DNA from: Rhodoferax sp. AJA081-3
GTDB lineage: Bacteria > Pseudomonadota > Gammaproteobacteria > Burkholderiales > Burkholderiaceae_C
Assembly: GCF_017798165.1 (NCBI RefSeq)
Contig: NZ_CP059068.1
Span: forward strand, 4,898,001-4,962,000
DNA: 64,000 nt
Reading direction: 5' to 3'
A model generated the notes under the pieces. That model ran no database searches and was not told the DNA's origin. It was given only the letters and a program-made list of their open reading frames with translations. This document shows, piece after piece, positions 46,773 to 55,470 of the stretch. Numbering within the stretch: position 1 is the stretch's first letter; each line of letters starts with the position of its first letter. The position numbers and the translations under genes were made by a program.

Positions 46773-47957
46773 TCAGATGCGCTCGAAGATGGCCGCAATA
46801 CCCTGGCCACCACCAATACACATGGTCACCAGCGCATAACGACCCTGTATGCGCTGCAGCTCGTAAATAGCTTTGACGGTGATCAACGCGCCGGTGGCGC
46901 CAATGGGGTGACCCAGTGAAATGCCGGAGCCATTGGGGTTGACCTTGGCAGGGTCCAGGCCCAGGTCACGTGTCACGGCACAGGCTTGTGCGGCAAAAGC
47001 TTCGTTGGCTTCGATCACGTCCAGGTCATTCACCGTCAAGCCCGCCTTCTTCAACGCCAGTTGTGTGGCAGGGACCGGGCCAATGCCCATGTACTTGGGG
47101 TCCACACCGGCGTGGGCATAGGCGACCAGTCGGGCCAGCGGCTTGGCACCACGGGCCTTGGCAGCGCCGGCTTCCATCAGCACCACGGCGGCGGCAGCGT
47201 CGTTGATGCCGGATGCATTGCCGGCCGTCACCGTGCCGTTTTCCTTCAGGAAGGCGGGCTTGAGCTTGGCCATGTCGGCCAGGCTGCAGTTGGGGCGGAA
47301 GTGTTCATCGGTTGCATAGGCCACATCGCCCTTCTTGCTTTTCAGCATGACGGGCATGATCTGGTCCTTGAAGTAGCCCGCCTCGGTGGCGCGCTGGGCG
47401 CGGTTGTGGCTTTCTACTGCAATGGCGTCCTGCTCTTCGCGGCTGATACCCCATTTGGCGGCAATGTTTTCGGCCGTCACACCCATGTGGATGGTGTGGA
47501 AAGGGTCGTGCAGCGCGCCAATCATCATGTCCACCATCTTGGTGTCACCCATGCGGGCGCCCCAGCGCATGTTCAGCGAAGCAAAGGGTGCGCGGCTCAT
47601 GTTCTCGGCGCCGCCGCCAATGGCGATGTCGGTGTCGCCCAGCAGGATGCTCTGGCTGGCGTTGACGATGGCCTGCAGGCCCGAGCCGCACAGGCGGTTC
47701 ACGTTGTAGGCGGGCGTGCCTTCGCCACAGCCACCGTTGATGGCGGCCACGCGGCTGAGGTACATGTCCTTGGGTTCGGTGTTGACCACGTGGCCAAATA
47801 CCACATGGCCCACGTCCTTGCCGTCCACGCTGGCGCGGGCCAGGGATTCACGGACCACCTGGGCGGCCAGCTCGGTGGGGGCGATGTCTTTCAGGCTGCC
47901 GCCAAAGGTGCCAATGGCGGTGCGCACGGCGCTGACAACTACTACTTCACGGGTCAT
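46773..47957 (-). CDS. Acetyl-CoA acetyltransferase (thiolase)
   Basis: From the ATG at 47955-47957, 394 residues: MTREVVVVSAVRTAIGTFGG. The nucleophilic Cys is at about 90 in NVNRLCGSGLQAIVNASQ. Later motifs are NEAFAAQACAV, GSGISLGHPIGATGA (active-site His) and the second Cys in VTMCIGGGQGIAAIF. Length and motifs fit biosynthetic/degradative acetoacetyl-CoA thiolases (PhaA/AtoB-type). In related bacteria they serve polyhydroxybutyrate synthesis or acyl-CoA breakdown; no pha genes are adjacent, so no symbol is assigned. The upstream open frame to 48227 overlaps the divergent ppk2 and is not used. Confidence 0.93.
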   Translation of the reverse strand: MTREVVVVSAVRTAIGTFGGSLKDIAPTELAAQVVRESLARASVDGKDVGHVVFGHVVNTEPKDMYLSRVAAINGGCGEGTPAYNVNRLCGSGLQAIVNASQSILLGDTDIAIGGGAENMSRAPFASLNMRWGARMGDTKMVDMMIGALHDPFHTIHMGVTAENIAAKWGISREEQDAIAVESHNRAQRATEAGYFKDQIMPVMLKSKKGDVAYATDEHFRPNCSLADMAKLKPAFLKENGTVTAGNASGINDAAAAVVLMEAGAAKARGAKPLARLVAYAHAGVDPKYMGIGPVPATQLALKKAGLTVNDLDVIEANEAFAAQACAVTRDLGLDPAKVNPNGSGISLGHPIGATGALITVKAIYELQRIQGRYALVTMCIGGGQGIAAIFERI

Positions 47958-48106
47958 GGGGAGGCTCCTGGTGGGGTGAGGGATGGGGCGCGTGGCCGGT
48001 GTCATCAATGATTTTACGACCCGGCGGCGCCCCGCATTCTTCACACGGTTGACACAGGACTTGTCTACGCTCAGGGGGTAAACATCCGCCCTTTGAGGAG
48101 TAACCC

Positions 48107-49000
48107 GTGAGTTCCAGTGAAGACGAATTGATACGCCGTATCCAGAGCGACATGCTGGACAGTTATGACGAAGAGCTGGAGATGGAGCTGGACGACGGCG
48201 CCCCGCGTGACCTGAGCGCGGATGCACGCGTGGCCCGCCGCATCTATTTCAAGGAGCTGTTCCGCATGCAGGGCGAGCTGGTCAAGCTGCAGGACTGGGT
48301 GGTCAAGACCGGCCACAAGGTGGTGGTGATTTTTGAAGGGCGCGACGCAGCCGGCAAGGGCGGCGCCATCAAACGCATCACGCAGCGGCTGAACCCGCGG
48401 GTGTGCCGCGTGGCGGCGCTGCCCGCACCCAATGACCGGGAGCGTACGCAGTGGTACTTTCAGCGTTACGTATCGCACCTGCCTGCCGCGGGCGAGATCG
48501 TGTTGTTTGACCGCAGCTGGTACAACCGCGCCGGGGTGGAGCGGGTCATGGGTTTTTGTAACGACGAGCAGTTGGAAGAGTTCTTCCGCACCGTGCCGGA
48601 GTTCGAGAAGATGCTGGTGCGATCCGGCATACAGGTCATCAAATACTGGTTTTCGATCTCGGACGAGGAGCAGCACAGCCGCTTTTTGGGCCGCATCCAC
48701 GACCCGCTGAAGCAGTGGAAGCTGAGCCCCATGGATTTGGAGTCGCGCGCGCGTTGGGAGGACTACACCAGGGCCAAGGAGGTGATGTTGGCGCGCACCC
48801 ATATCCCCGAAGCGCCGTGGTGGGTGGTGCAGGCGGTGGATAAGAAGAAGGCACGGCTCAATTGCATCCACCACCTGTTGCAGCAGATGCCGTATGAGGA
48901 AATAGAACATCCTGCCGTGGTGTTGCCGCCGCGGGTGCGGCATGAGGACTACGAGCGACAGCCGGTGCCGCAGCACATTCTGGTGCCGGAGGTGTACTAA
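48107..49000 (+). CDS. ppk2: Polyphosphate kinase 2 (PPK2 family)
   Basis: A GTG start at 48107 with GAGGAG upstream gives 297 residues. The PPK2 single-domain form has Walker A VVVIFEGRDAAGKGGAIKRI (residues about 73-90), YFQRYVSHLPAAGEIVLFDRSWYNRAG with Walker B and the lid, and RFLGRIHDPLKQWKLSPMDL. It transfers phosphate between polyphosphate and nucleoside diphosphates, most often making NTP or NDP from polyphosphate. Divergent from the thiolase, with 149 bp between start codons. A short tandem duplication, GGTGTACTA twice, lies at the stop codon. Confidence 0.93.
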   Translation: MSSSEDELIRRIQSDMLDSYDEELEMELDDGAPRDLSADARVARRIYFKELFRMQGELVKLQDWVVKTGHKVVVIFEGRDAAGKGGAIKRITQRLNPRVCRVAALPAPNDRERTQWYFQRYVSHLPAAGEIVLFDRSWYNRAGVERVMGFCNDEQLEEFFRTVPEFEKMLVRSGIQVIKYWFSISDEEQHSRFLGRIHDPLKQWKLSPMDLESRARWEDYTRAKEVMLARTHIPEAPWWVVQAVDKKKARLNCIHHLLQQMPYEEIEHPAVVLPPRVRHEDYERQPVPQHILVPEVY

Positions 49001-49008
49001 AGGTGTAC

Positions 49009-49118
49009 TAGGAGACTGGGCGGCAGGGCGCCAAAGCGTTCTGCTCCGTGTCCCCGCCCTTCGGGCTTCCTCCTTTACCTGCGCAGAACGCTTTGGCGCC
49101 CTACCGCCCAGACTCCTA
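49009..49118. repeat. Family B-like long hairpin, copy B3
   Basis: Arms 49009-49044 and 49083-49118 (36 nt) pair with two mismatches. The 38-nt loop is unlike the B1/B2 loop and contains its own mini-hairpin GCCCTTCGGGC. The right arm ends on the recJ stop codon. It separates convergent ppk2 and recJ and could terminate both. Confidence 0.9.
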
Positions 49119-50825
49119 GGCCTGCGCGCCTTCGATCAGAAAACGTACGCGGCGTACGCCGTTCCATTCGTCGGCATCCAGTCGGAAGGCGAGGGTGACC
49201 TTGGCCGGCAATGGCTCGGTATGGCCAAACCAGATGCCGTCCACGGGCTGGCCCTGGTGTTTTAACTTCAAGGCCAAGTGTTTTTCACCGACCAGGCGCT
49301 GTGACAACACTTCCACCTCTTCGCTGAAGGTGGGTGCCGCAAAGCCCTGGCCCCAGACTTCCTTGTGCAGGGTGTCGACCATGTCCACGCGGCGGTATTC
49401 TGGGTTTAGGGGGCCATCGGTCTCCAGGCGGCGGGTCAGCGTGGCGGCGTCCAGCCACTCTTGGGCCACTTCGATCAGCCCTTGCTCAAACGTGTTCAGA
49501 CCGTCTTCATGGATCGTGCAGCCTGCGGCCATGGCGTGGCCGCCGAAACGCAGCAACACGCCGGGGTGGCGCTTGGCCACCAGGTCCAGTGCGTCGCGCA
49601 GGTGAAAGCCGGGTATGGAGCGGCCGGAGCCCTTGAGTTCGTGTTCTTTGCCCGGCGCGGCGCTGGCGGCAAATACGAATGCTGGGCGGTGCAATTTGTC
49701 CTTGATGCGGCTGGCCACAATGCCGACCACACCTTCATGGAAGTCGGGGTCAAACACACAGATGGCGGGTGGCGCTTCGTCGCCTTCGTCAAAAAGCGAC
49801 TCGGCAATCAGCATGGCCTGCTCGCGCATGTCACCCTCGATGACACGGCGTTCGCGGTTGATACCGTCCAGCGTCTTGGCCAGTTCATCGGCGCGGGCCG
49901 GGTCGTCGGTCAGCAGGCATTCGATGCCCAGCGTCATGTCGCTCAGACGGCCTGCCGCGTTGATGCGTGGGCCCAGGGCGAAGCCGAAGTCGAAGGTGGT
50001 GGCGACGGGTGCGGAACGGCCAGATGCTACAAAAAGACTAGCGATACCACTAGGCATGGCGAGGGCTCGCACCCGTTTTAGCCCTTGTGCTACCAGGCGG
50101 CGGTTGTTGGCGTCCAGCTTCACCACGTCGGCCACCGTGCCCAGGGCGACCAGGGGCAACAGCACATCCAGCTTGGGTTGTGTGGCCGCGTCGAACACGC
50201 CGCGTGTGCGCAACTCGCTGCGCAAAGCCATCAGCACATAAAACATCACACCGACGCCGGCAATGGACTTGCTGGCGAAGTTGCAACCCGGTTGGTTGGG
50301 GTTGACGATGACATCTGCGTTCGGCAGCTCGGCTGCCGGAAGGTGGTGATCCGTGACCAGGACTTGCAGGCCCAAGGCCCGCGCATGCGCCACGCCATCC
50401 ATGCTGGCAATACCGTTGTCCACCGTGATCAGTACGTCGGCGCCGCTGTCTTTCACGCGCTGGGCAATGGGCGCGGTCAGGCCATAACCGTCCACGATGC
50501 GGTCCGGCACGATGTAGGCCACGTGTTGTGCGCCCAGCATCTTGAGCCCGCGCATCGCGACGGCACAGGCAGTGGCGCCATCGCAGTCGTAGTCGGCCAC
50601 GATGCACAGGCGTTTGTTTTGGGCAATGGCGTCGGCCAGCAGCGTGGCGGCTTCCGGCAGGCCCCGCATGGTTGATGGTGGCAGCAGCTTGGCCAGCGCG
50701 TCGTCCAGTTCCTCAGTGCCCGTCACACCGCGTGCGGCGTACAGGCGGGCCAGCAACGGGTGTATGCCCGCCTGCTCCAGCACCCACACGCTGCGCGGCG
50801 GGATGTCGCGGGGGATGATGTTCAC
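49116..50825 (-). CDS. recJ: Single-stranded-DNA-specific exonuclease RecJ
   Basis: The GTG at 50823-50825 (VNIIPRDIPPRSVWVLEQAG) gives 569 residues, near E. coli RecJ (577). DHH-family motifs are VADYDCDGATACAVA, ITVDNGIAS, VLVTDHHLPAAELPNADVIV, GTVADVV and, in the DHHA1 part, RFGGHAMAAGCTI. The 5'-3' exonuclease degrades single-stranded DNA in recombination and mismatch repair. The start overlaps the preceding gene's stop by 4 bases (GTGA), so the two are translationally coupled. A family-A-like tract GATGCTACAAAAAGACTAGC at about 50024-50043 may be a repeat remnant. The frame upstream of the GTG lies inside the preceding gene. Confidence 0.95.
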   Translation of the reverse strand: MNIIPRDIPPRSVWVLEQAGIHPLLARLYAARGVTGTEELDDALAKLLPPSTMRGLPEAATLLADAIAQNKRLCIVADYDCDGATACAVAMRGLKMLGAQHVAYIVPDRIVDGYGLTAPIAQRVKDSGADVLITVDNGIASMDGVAHARALGLQVLVTDHHLPAAELPNADVIVNPNQPGCNFASKSIAGVGVMFYVLMALRSELRTRGVFDAATQPKLDVLLPLVALGTVADVVKLDANNRRLVAQGLKRVRALAMPSGIASLFVASGRSAPVATTFDFGFALGPRINAAGRLSDMTLGIECLLTDDPARADELAKTLDGINRERRVIEGDMREQAMLIAESLFDEGDEAPPAICVFDPDFHEGVVGIVASRIKDKLHRPAFVFAASAAPGKEHELKGSGRSIPGFHLRDALDLVAKRHPGVLLRFGGHAMAAGCTIHEDGLNTFEQGLIEVAQEWLDAATLTRRLETDGPLNPEYRRVDMVDTLHKEVWGQGFAAPTFSEEVEVLSQRLVGEKHLALKLKHQGQPVDGIWFGHTEPLPAKVTLAFRLDADEWNGVRRVRFLIEGAQA

Positions 50826-51769
50826 AGGGTCTGCAGCAGTTGCTGCGACGACGCCGTGGAGAAGCGCTGTTGTATGCGGCCCCACCAGGGCTTGTCCTGG
50901 GTTTCCAGCGTGACGGCGGTGCGTTCGCCGCACAGGGTCAGTTGTTCGGATTTTCCCGCCTTGACGCTGCGCAGCAGCTCGGCCAGGCGGGTGTTGTCGA
51001 TCTCTTGCCAGGCCAACATCCAGGCCTGGGCGTCATCCTGCAGGGCGGCTTTGCGCAGGCCATCAACATGGTCCATGCGCACGGGAGGTTTGGTGGGCGC
51101 AGGGCCTGGCGTGCCGGTGCCGCTGATCCAGAACGCGTTGATGGTGGCCAGGCCGCGGGCGGTGCGGCTGTCGTTCACCGCATGGGTGTAGAGCAGCATC
51201 TGCATTTCGTTTTGCAGGCGGCGCAGGTGTTTGGCGTGCTCTTGCTGTGGCATCCAGGCATCGATGGCATTGCAGGCCACCCGCTCCAGCGAGGCGGTGG
51301 GCAGGTCCTTGAACACCTCACCAAAGGCCAGCCAGGTGCCATTGGTCAACGGGTGCAGTGTGATCTTGTTGTCTTCTTCAAAATAACGCTTCATGGCGTT
51401 GCGCAGCGTGTCGCACTCTTGCGTGCTGATGTACAGGTCCAAGGGGTCTTCCATGCGCACCTGGTTGGACTGGGGGGTCAGGTGGCAGGGTGTGATCCAG
51501 GCCCAGCCGGCGTCACCGTGGATCTTGGTCAGGCCCAGTTGTTGGGCGTCTGTGGCGGCCCAGGGTATCAATCCGTCCGGTCCTTGCAGGCCCAGGCTAT
51601 TGGCGCGTATGCGTTCGGCCAGCGGCGTCAGGGTGTCGGGCGAGCCCAGCATGGGCGGTGTGGGGGTCAGCTGGCCCAGCAGCTCATTGAGGTTGGGCAG
51701 GCTCAGTTCGGCAATGGCGGCTTGGCAGTTGGGGCCCGTGGGGGCGGCGTGGGAAATAAACAGGTGCAT
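50822..51769 (-). CDS. Conserved protein, phosphoglycerate mutase-like / RpfE-type annotation
   Basis: From the ATG at 51767-51769, 315 residues beginning MHLFISHAAPTGPNCQAAIA. I recognise it as the betaproteobacterial protein commonly found beside recJ and variously called phosphoglycerate mutase or RpfE-type regulatory protein, though I can give no experimental basis for either name. Segments are GLIPWAATDAQQLGL, WAWITPCHLTPQSNQVRMED (parts), NGTWLAFGEVFKDLPTASLE and EHAKHLRRLQNEMQMLLYTH. It has no signal peptide or catalytic motif that I can assign with confidence. Coupling to recJ by a 4-bp overlap suggests co-expression. Confidence 0.7.
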   Translation of the reverse strand: MHLFISHAAPTGPNCQAAIAELSLPNLNELLGQLTPTPPMLGSPDTLTPLAERIRANSLGLQGPDGLIPWAATDAQQLGLTKIHGDAGWAWITPCHLTPQSNQVRMEDPLDLYISTQECDTLRNAMKRYFEEDNKITLHPLTNGTWLAFGEVFKDLPTASLERVACNAIDAWMPQQEHAKHLRRLQNEMQMLLYTHAVNDSRTARGLATINAFWISGTGTPGPAPTKPPVRMDHVDGLRKAALQDDAQAWMLAWQEIDNTRLAELLRSVKAGKSEQLTLCGERTAVTLETQDKPWWGRIQQRFSTASSQQLLQTL

Positions 51770-51805
51770 GGCTAGATTGTCCCGCATGGATGCCACAATC
51801 CGGGA

Positions 51806-53065
51806 ATGTTGAAATTTCCTTATGAGTTGATCATCGGCTGGCGCTACACACGGGCCGGGCGCAGCACCCGACGCAACGGATTTATCTCGTTCATCTCGGG
51901 TGTGTCCATGCTCGGTATTGCATTGGGCGTGGCGGCGCTCATTATCGTACTGAGTGTGATGAATGGCTTCCAAAAAGAGGTGCGGGATCGCATGTTAGGG
52001 GTAGTCTCCCATATTGAGGTGTATGCCCCAGGCGGCCAGGCGCTGCCCGATGTGGCGCAGACCCTGACCCAGGCACGGGCCAACCCCGAGGTGATTGGCG
52101 CTGCACCTTTTATAGCAGCACAGGCCCTGTTGGCGAGGGGTGAGGACATGAAAGGCGTCATGGTCCGGGGTATAGACCCGGCCCAGGAGCATCTGGTGAC
52201 TGACGTGGCGGGTGGTGCCCAGGCGGCTGTACTGGCCCAATTGCAGCCCGGCGGCTTTGGGGTGGTGCTGGGGCTGGAGCTGGCCCGTGCCATGGGTGTG
52301 CGCACCGGTGACCAGGTGACGCTGATGGCGCCCAGCGGCCAGATTACCCCGGCTGGCGTGGTGCCGCGCCTCAAACAAATGACCGTGGTCGGCACTTTTG
52401 ACTCTGGCCACTTTGAATACGATTCCGCGTTGGCCATGGTGCACGTCGATGACGCCGCCAAGATTTTCCGGCTGGAAGGTCCATCCGGCGTGCGCCTGAA
52501 GCTACGCGACCTGCACGACGCGCGCCGTGTGGCCGACGAACTGGCCCGCACCTTGACGGGTGATCTGGTCCTGCGCGACTGGACGCGCCAAAACCGCACC
52601 TGGTTTGCCGCCGTGCAGGTCGAAAAACGCATGATGTTCATCATCCTGACCCTGATCGTGGCCGTGGCCGCCTTCAACCTGGTCAGCACCCTGGTGATGA
52701 CGGTGACTGACAAACGCGCCGACATTGCCATCCTGCGTACCCTGGGCGCCAGCCCGAGCAGCATCATGGGAATTTTTGTGGTGCAGGGCGCCATGGTGGG
52801 CGTGATTGGCACCCTGGCCGGACTGTTGTTGGGGCTGGGCGTGGCTTTCAATATTGATGTCATCGTGCCGGCGCTGGAGCAACTGCTGGGCGCCACTTTC
52901 CTGCCCAAAGACATCTACCTGATCAGCCGCATGCCCAGCGAGCCGCAGCAGGCTGACATCCTGCCGATTGCCATCATCGCGCTGATCATGGCCTTTGTGG
53001 CCACCCTGTACCCCAGCTGGCGCGCCAGCCGCGTCAACCCCGCCGAGGCCCTGCGTTATGAGTGA
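51806..53065 (+). CDS. lolC: Lipoprotein-releasing ABC permease (LolC/LolE type)
   Basis: A 419-residue permease with the LolC/E plan. An N-terminal cytoplasmic stretch begins [20 protein letters not shown], then the first membrane helix [21 protein letters not shown] large periplasmic domain follows (about 50-265), with three further membrane helices after [20 protein letters not shown]. The C-terminus is [17 protein letters not shown]. It extracts outer-membrane lipoproteins from the inner membrane and passes them to LolA. Only one permease gene accompanies lolD, so a homodimeric (LolF-like) complex is plausible unless lolE lies elsewhere. It overlaps lolD by 8 bp. Confidence 0.92.
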   Translation: MLKFPYELIIGWRYTRAGRSTRRNGFISFISGVSMLGIALGVAALIIVLSVMNGFQKEVRDRMLGVVSHIEVYAPGGQALPDVAQTLTQARANPEVIGAAPFIAAQALLARGEDMKGVMVRGIDPAQEHLVTDVAGGAQAAVLAQLQPGGFGVVLGLELARAMGVRTGDQVTLMAPSGQITPAGVVPRLKQMTVVGTFDSGHFEYDSALAMVHVDDAAKIFRLEGPSGVRLKLRDLHDARRVADELARTLTGDLVLRDWTRQNRTWFAAVQVEKRMMFIILTLIVAVAAFNLVSTLVMTVTDKRADIAILRTLGASPSSIMGIFVVQGAMVGVIGTLAGLLLGLGVAFNIDVIVPALEQLLGATFLPKDIYLISRMPSEPQQADILPIAIIALIMAFVATLYPSWRASRVNPAEALRYE

Positions 53066-53840
53066 GACCGTTGTTATTCCGGCAGCTATTGGTGCTGCCC
53101 ACTATCGCATGGTCGCCGGGCTGAATCCGGGTACCAACGTCCCCGCCGCACGATTGGGCGAAGTGGTGCTGCAGGCCCAGGGCCTGACCAAACGTTTCAG
53201 CGAAGGCCGCCTGGATGTCACCGTGTTGCACGGCGTGGACCTGCAGGTGCGTGCGGGCGAGACGCTGGCCATCGTGGGTGCATCCGGTTCCGGCAAAAGC
53301 ACACTGTTACACCTGTTGGGCGGGCTGGACGCGCCTACCAGCGGATCGGTGCAACTGCACGGCAAAGACCTGGCCAACCACAGCGCGGCAGAGCAGGGAC
53401 GGCTGCGCAACTTGCACCTGGGTTTTGTTTACCAGTTCCACCACCTGCTGCCCGAGTTCAGTGCCCTGGACAACGTCGCCATGCCTTTGACGATTCGGCG
53501 CATAGCCCCCGCGGATGCTGCTGATGCAGCTATGAAAATGCTAGCGAGTGTGGGGTTGGAGCACCGTGTGCATCACCGCCCGGCCGAGTTGTCGGGCGGC
53601 GAACGCCAGCGTGTGGCGATTGCCCGCGCCCTGGTCACGCGGCCCGACTGCGTGCTCGCTGACGAGCCCACCGGCAACCTGGACCGCAGCACAGCCGACG
53701 GCGTGTTTGACCTGATGCTGGAGCTGGCCCGTGTGCACGGCACGGCCTTTGTGCTGGTCACCCACGACGCCACCTTGGCAGCGCGCTGCAGCCGTCAGCT
53801 GACACTGGTGTCGGGTCGCCTGGCCGTGGCGGGAGCCTGA
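53058..53840 (+). CDS. lolD: Lipoprotein-releasing system ATPase LolD
   Basis: The ATG at 53058 sits inside the last codons of lolC (overlap 8 bp), giving 260 residues. An N-terminal extension of about 30 residues precedes the usual LolD start [23 protein letters not shown] motifs: Walker [35 protein letters not shown] (LolD-specific Q-loop region), signature [15 protein letters not shown], Walker [13 protein letters not shown] and VTHD. It powers lipoprotein release by LolC. A family A-like sequence (53503-53547) encodes the segment [15 protein letters not shown] within the helical domain. Confidence 0.95.
   Translation: MSETVVIPAAIGAAHYRMVAGLNPGTNVPAARLGEVVLQAQGLTKRFSEGRLDVTVLHGVDLQVRAGETLAIVGASGSGKSTLLHLLGGLDAPTSGSVQLHGKDLANHSAAEQGRLRNLHLGFVYQFHHLLPEFSALDNVAMPLTIRRIAPADAADAAMKMLASVGLEHRVHHRPAELSGGERQRVAIARALVTRPDCVLADEPTGNLDRSTADGVFDLMLELARVHGTAFVLVTHDATLAARCSRQLTLVSGRLAVAGA
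53503..53547 (+). repeat. Family A-like sequence inside lolD (copy A10)
   Basis: Contains CATAGCCCCCGCGGATG, then a spacer and GCAGCTATGAAAATGCTAGC, matching the box and stem halves of the intergenic repeat. It is in frame and does not change the expected length of this LolD region. Confidence 0.5.
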
Positions 53841-53862
53841 GTATTTTTTCTCCCGGGGCACC

Positions 53863-54705
53863 ATGGTCTGGATAGACACCCATTGCCATCTTGACGCCCC
53901 AGAGTTCGACACTGACCGCGCAGCTGTGCGTGCTACAGCCCACACTGCAGGAGTTGCCCACTGTGTGATACCCGCCGTGGAGCGCAGCAACTTCGACACC
54001 GTGCGGGCCTTGGCCCATGCCGGTGGCGACAGTTATTGCCTGGGCATCCACCCGCTGTATGTTGCACGCGCCACGCCCGACGACCTGGCAGCGCTGGAAG
54101 CCCAGTTGCACACCTACCACGCCGACCCGCGCCTGGTGGCGGTGGGGGAGATAGGCCTGGATTATTTTGTTCCCGCACTGACCCAAAGCCCGCTGCGTGA
54201 ACAGCAAGAGCAGATCTACCGCGCACAGCTCAAGCTGGCACGCCAGTTTGGGCTGCCCGTGGTGTTGCATGTGCGCCGCTCGGCCGACCGCCTGCTCAAA
54301 CACCTGCGCGAACTGTCCCAAACCGGTGCGGCATGGTCCGGCATCGCCCATGCATTTAACGGCAGCGAGACCCAGGCGCGCGAGTTCATCAAGCTGGGCT
54401 TCAAGCTGGGGTTTGGTGGTGCCGTCACTTTTGATCGGGCCCTGCAACTGCGCCACCTGGCACAGACCTTGCCACTGGAATCCATAGTCCTGGAAACCGA
54501 CGCACCCGACATTCCGCCCCACTGGCTTTACACCACCCAGCAAGACCGCCAAAACGGCGTGGCCCAGGGCCGCAATACACCTGGCGAGTTGCCCCGCATC
54601 GCCGCCGTGGTGGCACAGTTGCGCGGCATCAGTCTGGAGGCCCTGGCGCAAGCCACCACCCACAACGCCTGCCAGGCCCTGCCCAAGTTGGCAGGGCTGG
54701 TATAA
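53863..54705 (+). CDS. TatD-family metal-dependent hydrolase
   Basis: A 280-residue TIM-barrel metallohydrolase: MVWIDTHCHLDAPEFDTDRA (HxH metal pair), VGEIGLDYFVPALTQSP (Glu ligand), PVVLHVRRSADRLLKHL, HAFNGSETQAREFI, and ETDAPDIPPHWLY (Asp ligand). All metal-binding positions are present. TatD proteins act as 3'-5' exonucleases or other phosphodiesterases in DNA quality control. The gene starts 22 bp after lolD, and the spermidine-synthase-like gene follows after 6 bp. Confidence 0.92.
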   Translation: MVWIDTHCHLDAPEFDTDRAAVRATAHTAGVAHCVIPAVERSNFDTVRALAHAGGDSYCLGIHPLYVARATPDDLAALEAQLHTYHADPRLVAVGEIGLDYFVPALTQSPLREQQEQIYRAQLKLARQFGLPVVLHVRRSADRLLKHLRELSQTGAAWSGIAHAFNGSETQAREFIKLGFKLGFGGAVTFDRALQLRHLAQTLPLESIVLETDAPDIPPHWLYTTQQDRQNGVAQGRNTPGELPRIAAVVAQLRGISLEALAQATTHNACQALPKLAGLV

Positions 54706-54711
54706 ATCCCC

Positions 54712-55470
54712 ATGGCCCGAAAAGAATCCACCACACTCCCCGAAGTCAATTTCTCCGACGAAGGCCCCATCCGCCACCTGCACCTGGACAGCATCTGGAT
54801 ACAGGGCTCCATGCTGGTCGACGCACCCAATGTGCTGGTGCACGAATACATCCAGCGCATGATGGCCTGGCTGCTGTTTGTAGACCCCGCCACGGTGCCC
54901 AAGCGCCAGGCCTTGCAACTGGGCCTGGGCGCTGGCTCCCTGACCAAGTTTTGCAACCGGGTGGTGCGCATGAAGACCACCGCCATCGAACTCAACCCCC
55001 AGGTGCTGGCCGCCTGCCGGGGCTGGTTCCACCTGCCGCAGGACAACAACCGCTTGAAGGTCATACTGGCCGATGCCGAGCAGGAAATCAAACAGCCCCA
55101 CTGGCAGGGTGTTGTAGATGCCCTACAGGTGGACCTGTACGACCAGGAGGCCGCAGGCCCGGTGTTGGACAGCGCAGAGTTTTATGCCGATTGCCGCAAG
55201 GTGCTGACCGAAGATGGCTGCATGACCGTCAACCTGTTTGGCCGTTCGTCCAGCTTCCAGCGCAGTGTGGACAATATGGCCATGGCTTTTGGTGACGATG
55301 CCATATGGGCCTTCAAGGCCACCCGCGAAGGCAATACCGTGGTGTTGGCACAGCGCACACCCGTTCGCCCCACACGCGCCGTACTGATGGAGCGCGCCGA
55401 CACCATCCAGCGCCAATGGGGCCTGCCGGCCGACAAATGGGTGCGCGTTTTTAAACCGGTGACAGCATGA
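54712..55470 (+). CDS. Spermidine synthase-like methyltransferase-fold protein
   Basis: A 252-residue protein resembling the Rossmann part of spermidine/spermine synthase: VHEYIQRMMAWLLFVDP, then QALQLGLGAGSLTKFCNRVV (dinucleotide/SAM-like loop), TTAIELNPQVLAACRGWFHL with the acidic strand end, and VDALQVDLYDQEAAGPVLDS. The tetramerisation domain of true SpeE is absent or short, so the polyamine role is uncertain; it may be a methyltransferase. Its stop overlaps gspE by 4 bp (ATGA at 55467-55470), which implies translational coupling. Confidence 0.8.
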   Translation: MARKESTTLPEVNFSDEGPIRHLHLDSIWIQGSMLVDAPNVLVHEYIQRMMAWLLFVDPATVPKRQALQLGLGAGSLTKFCNRVVRMKTTAIELNPQVLAACRGWFHLPQDNNRLKVILADAEQEIKQPHWQGVVDALQVDLYDQEAAGPVLDSAEFYADCRKVLTEDGCMTVNLFGRSSSFQRSVDNMAMAFGDDAIWAFKATREGNTVVLAQRTPVRPTRAVLMERADTIQRQWGLPADKWVRVFKPVTA

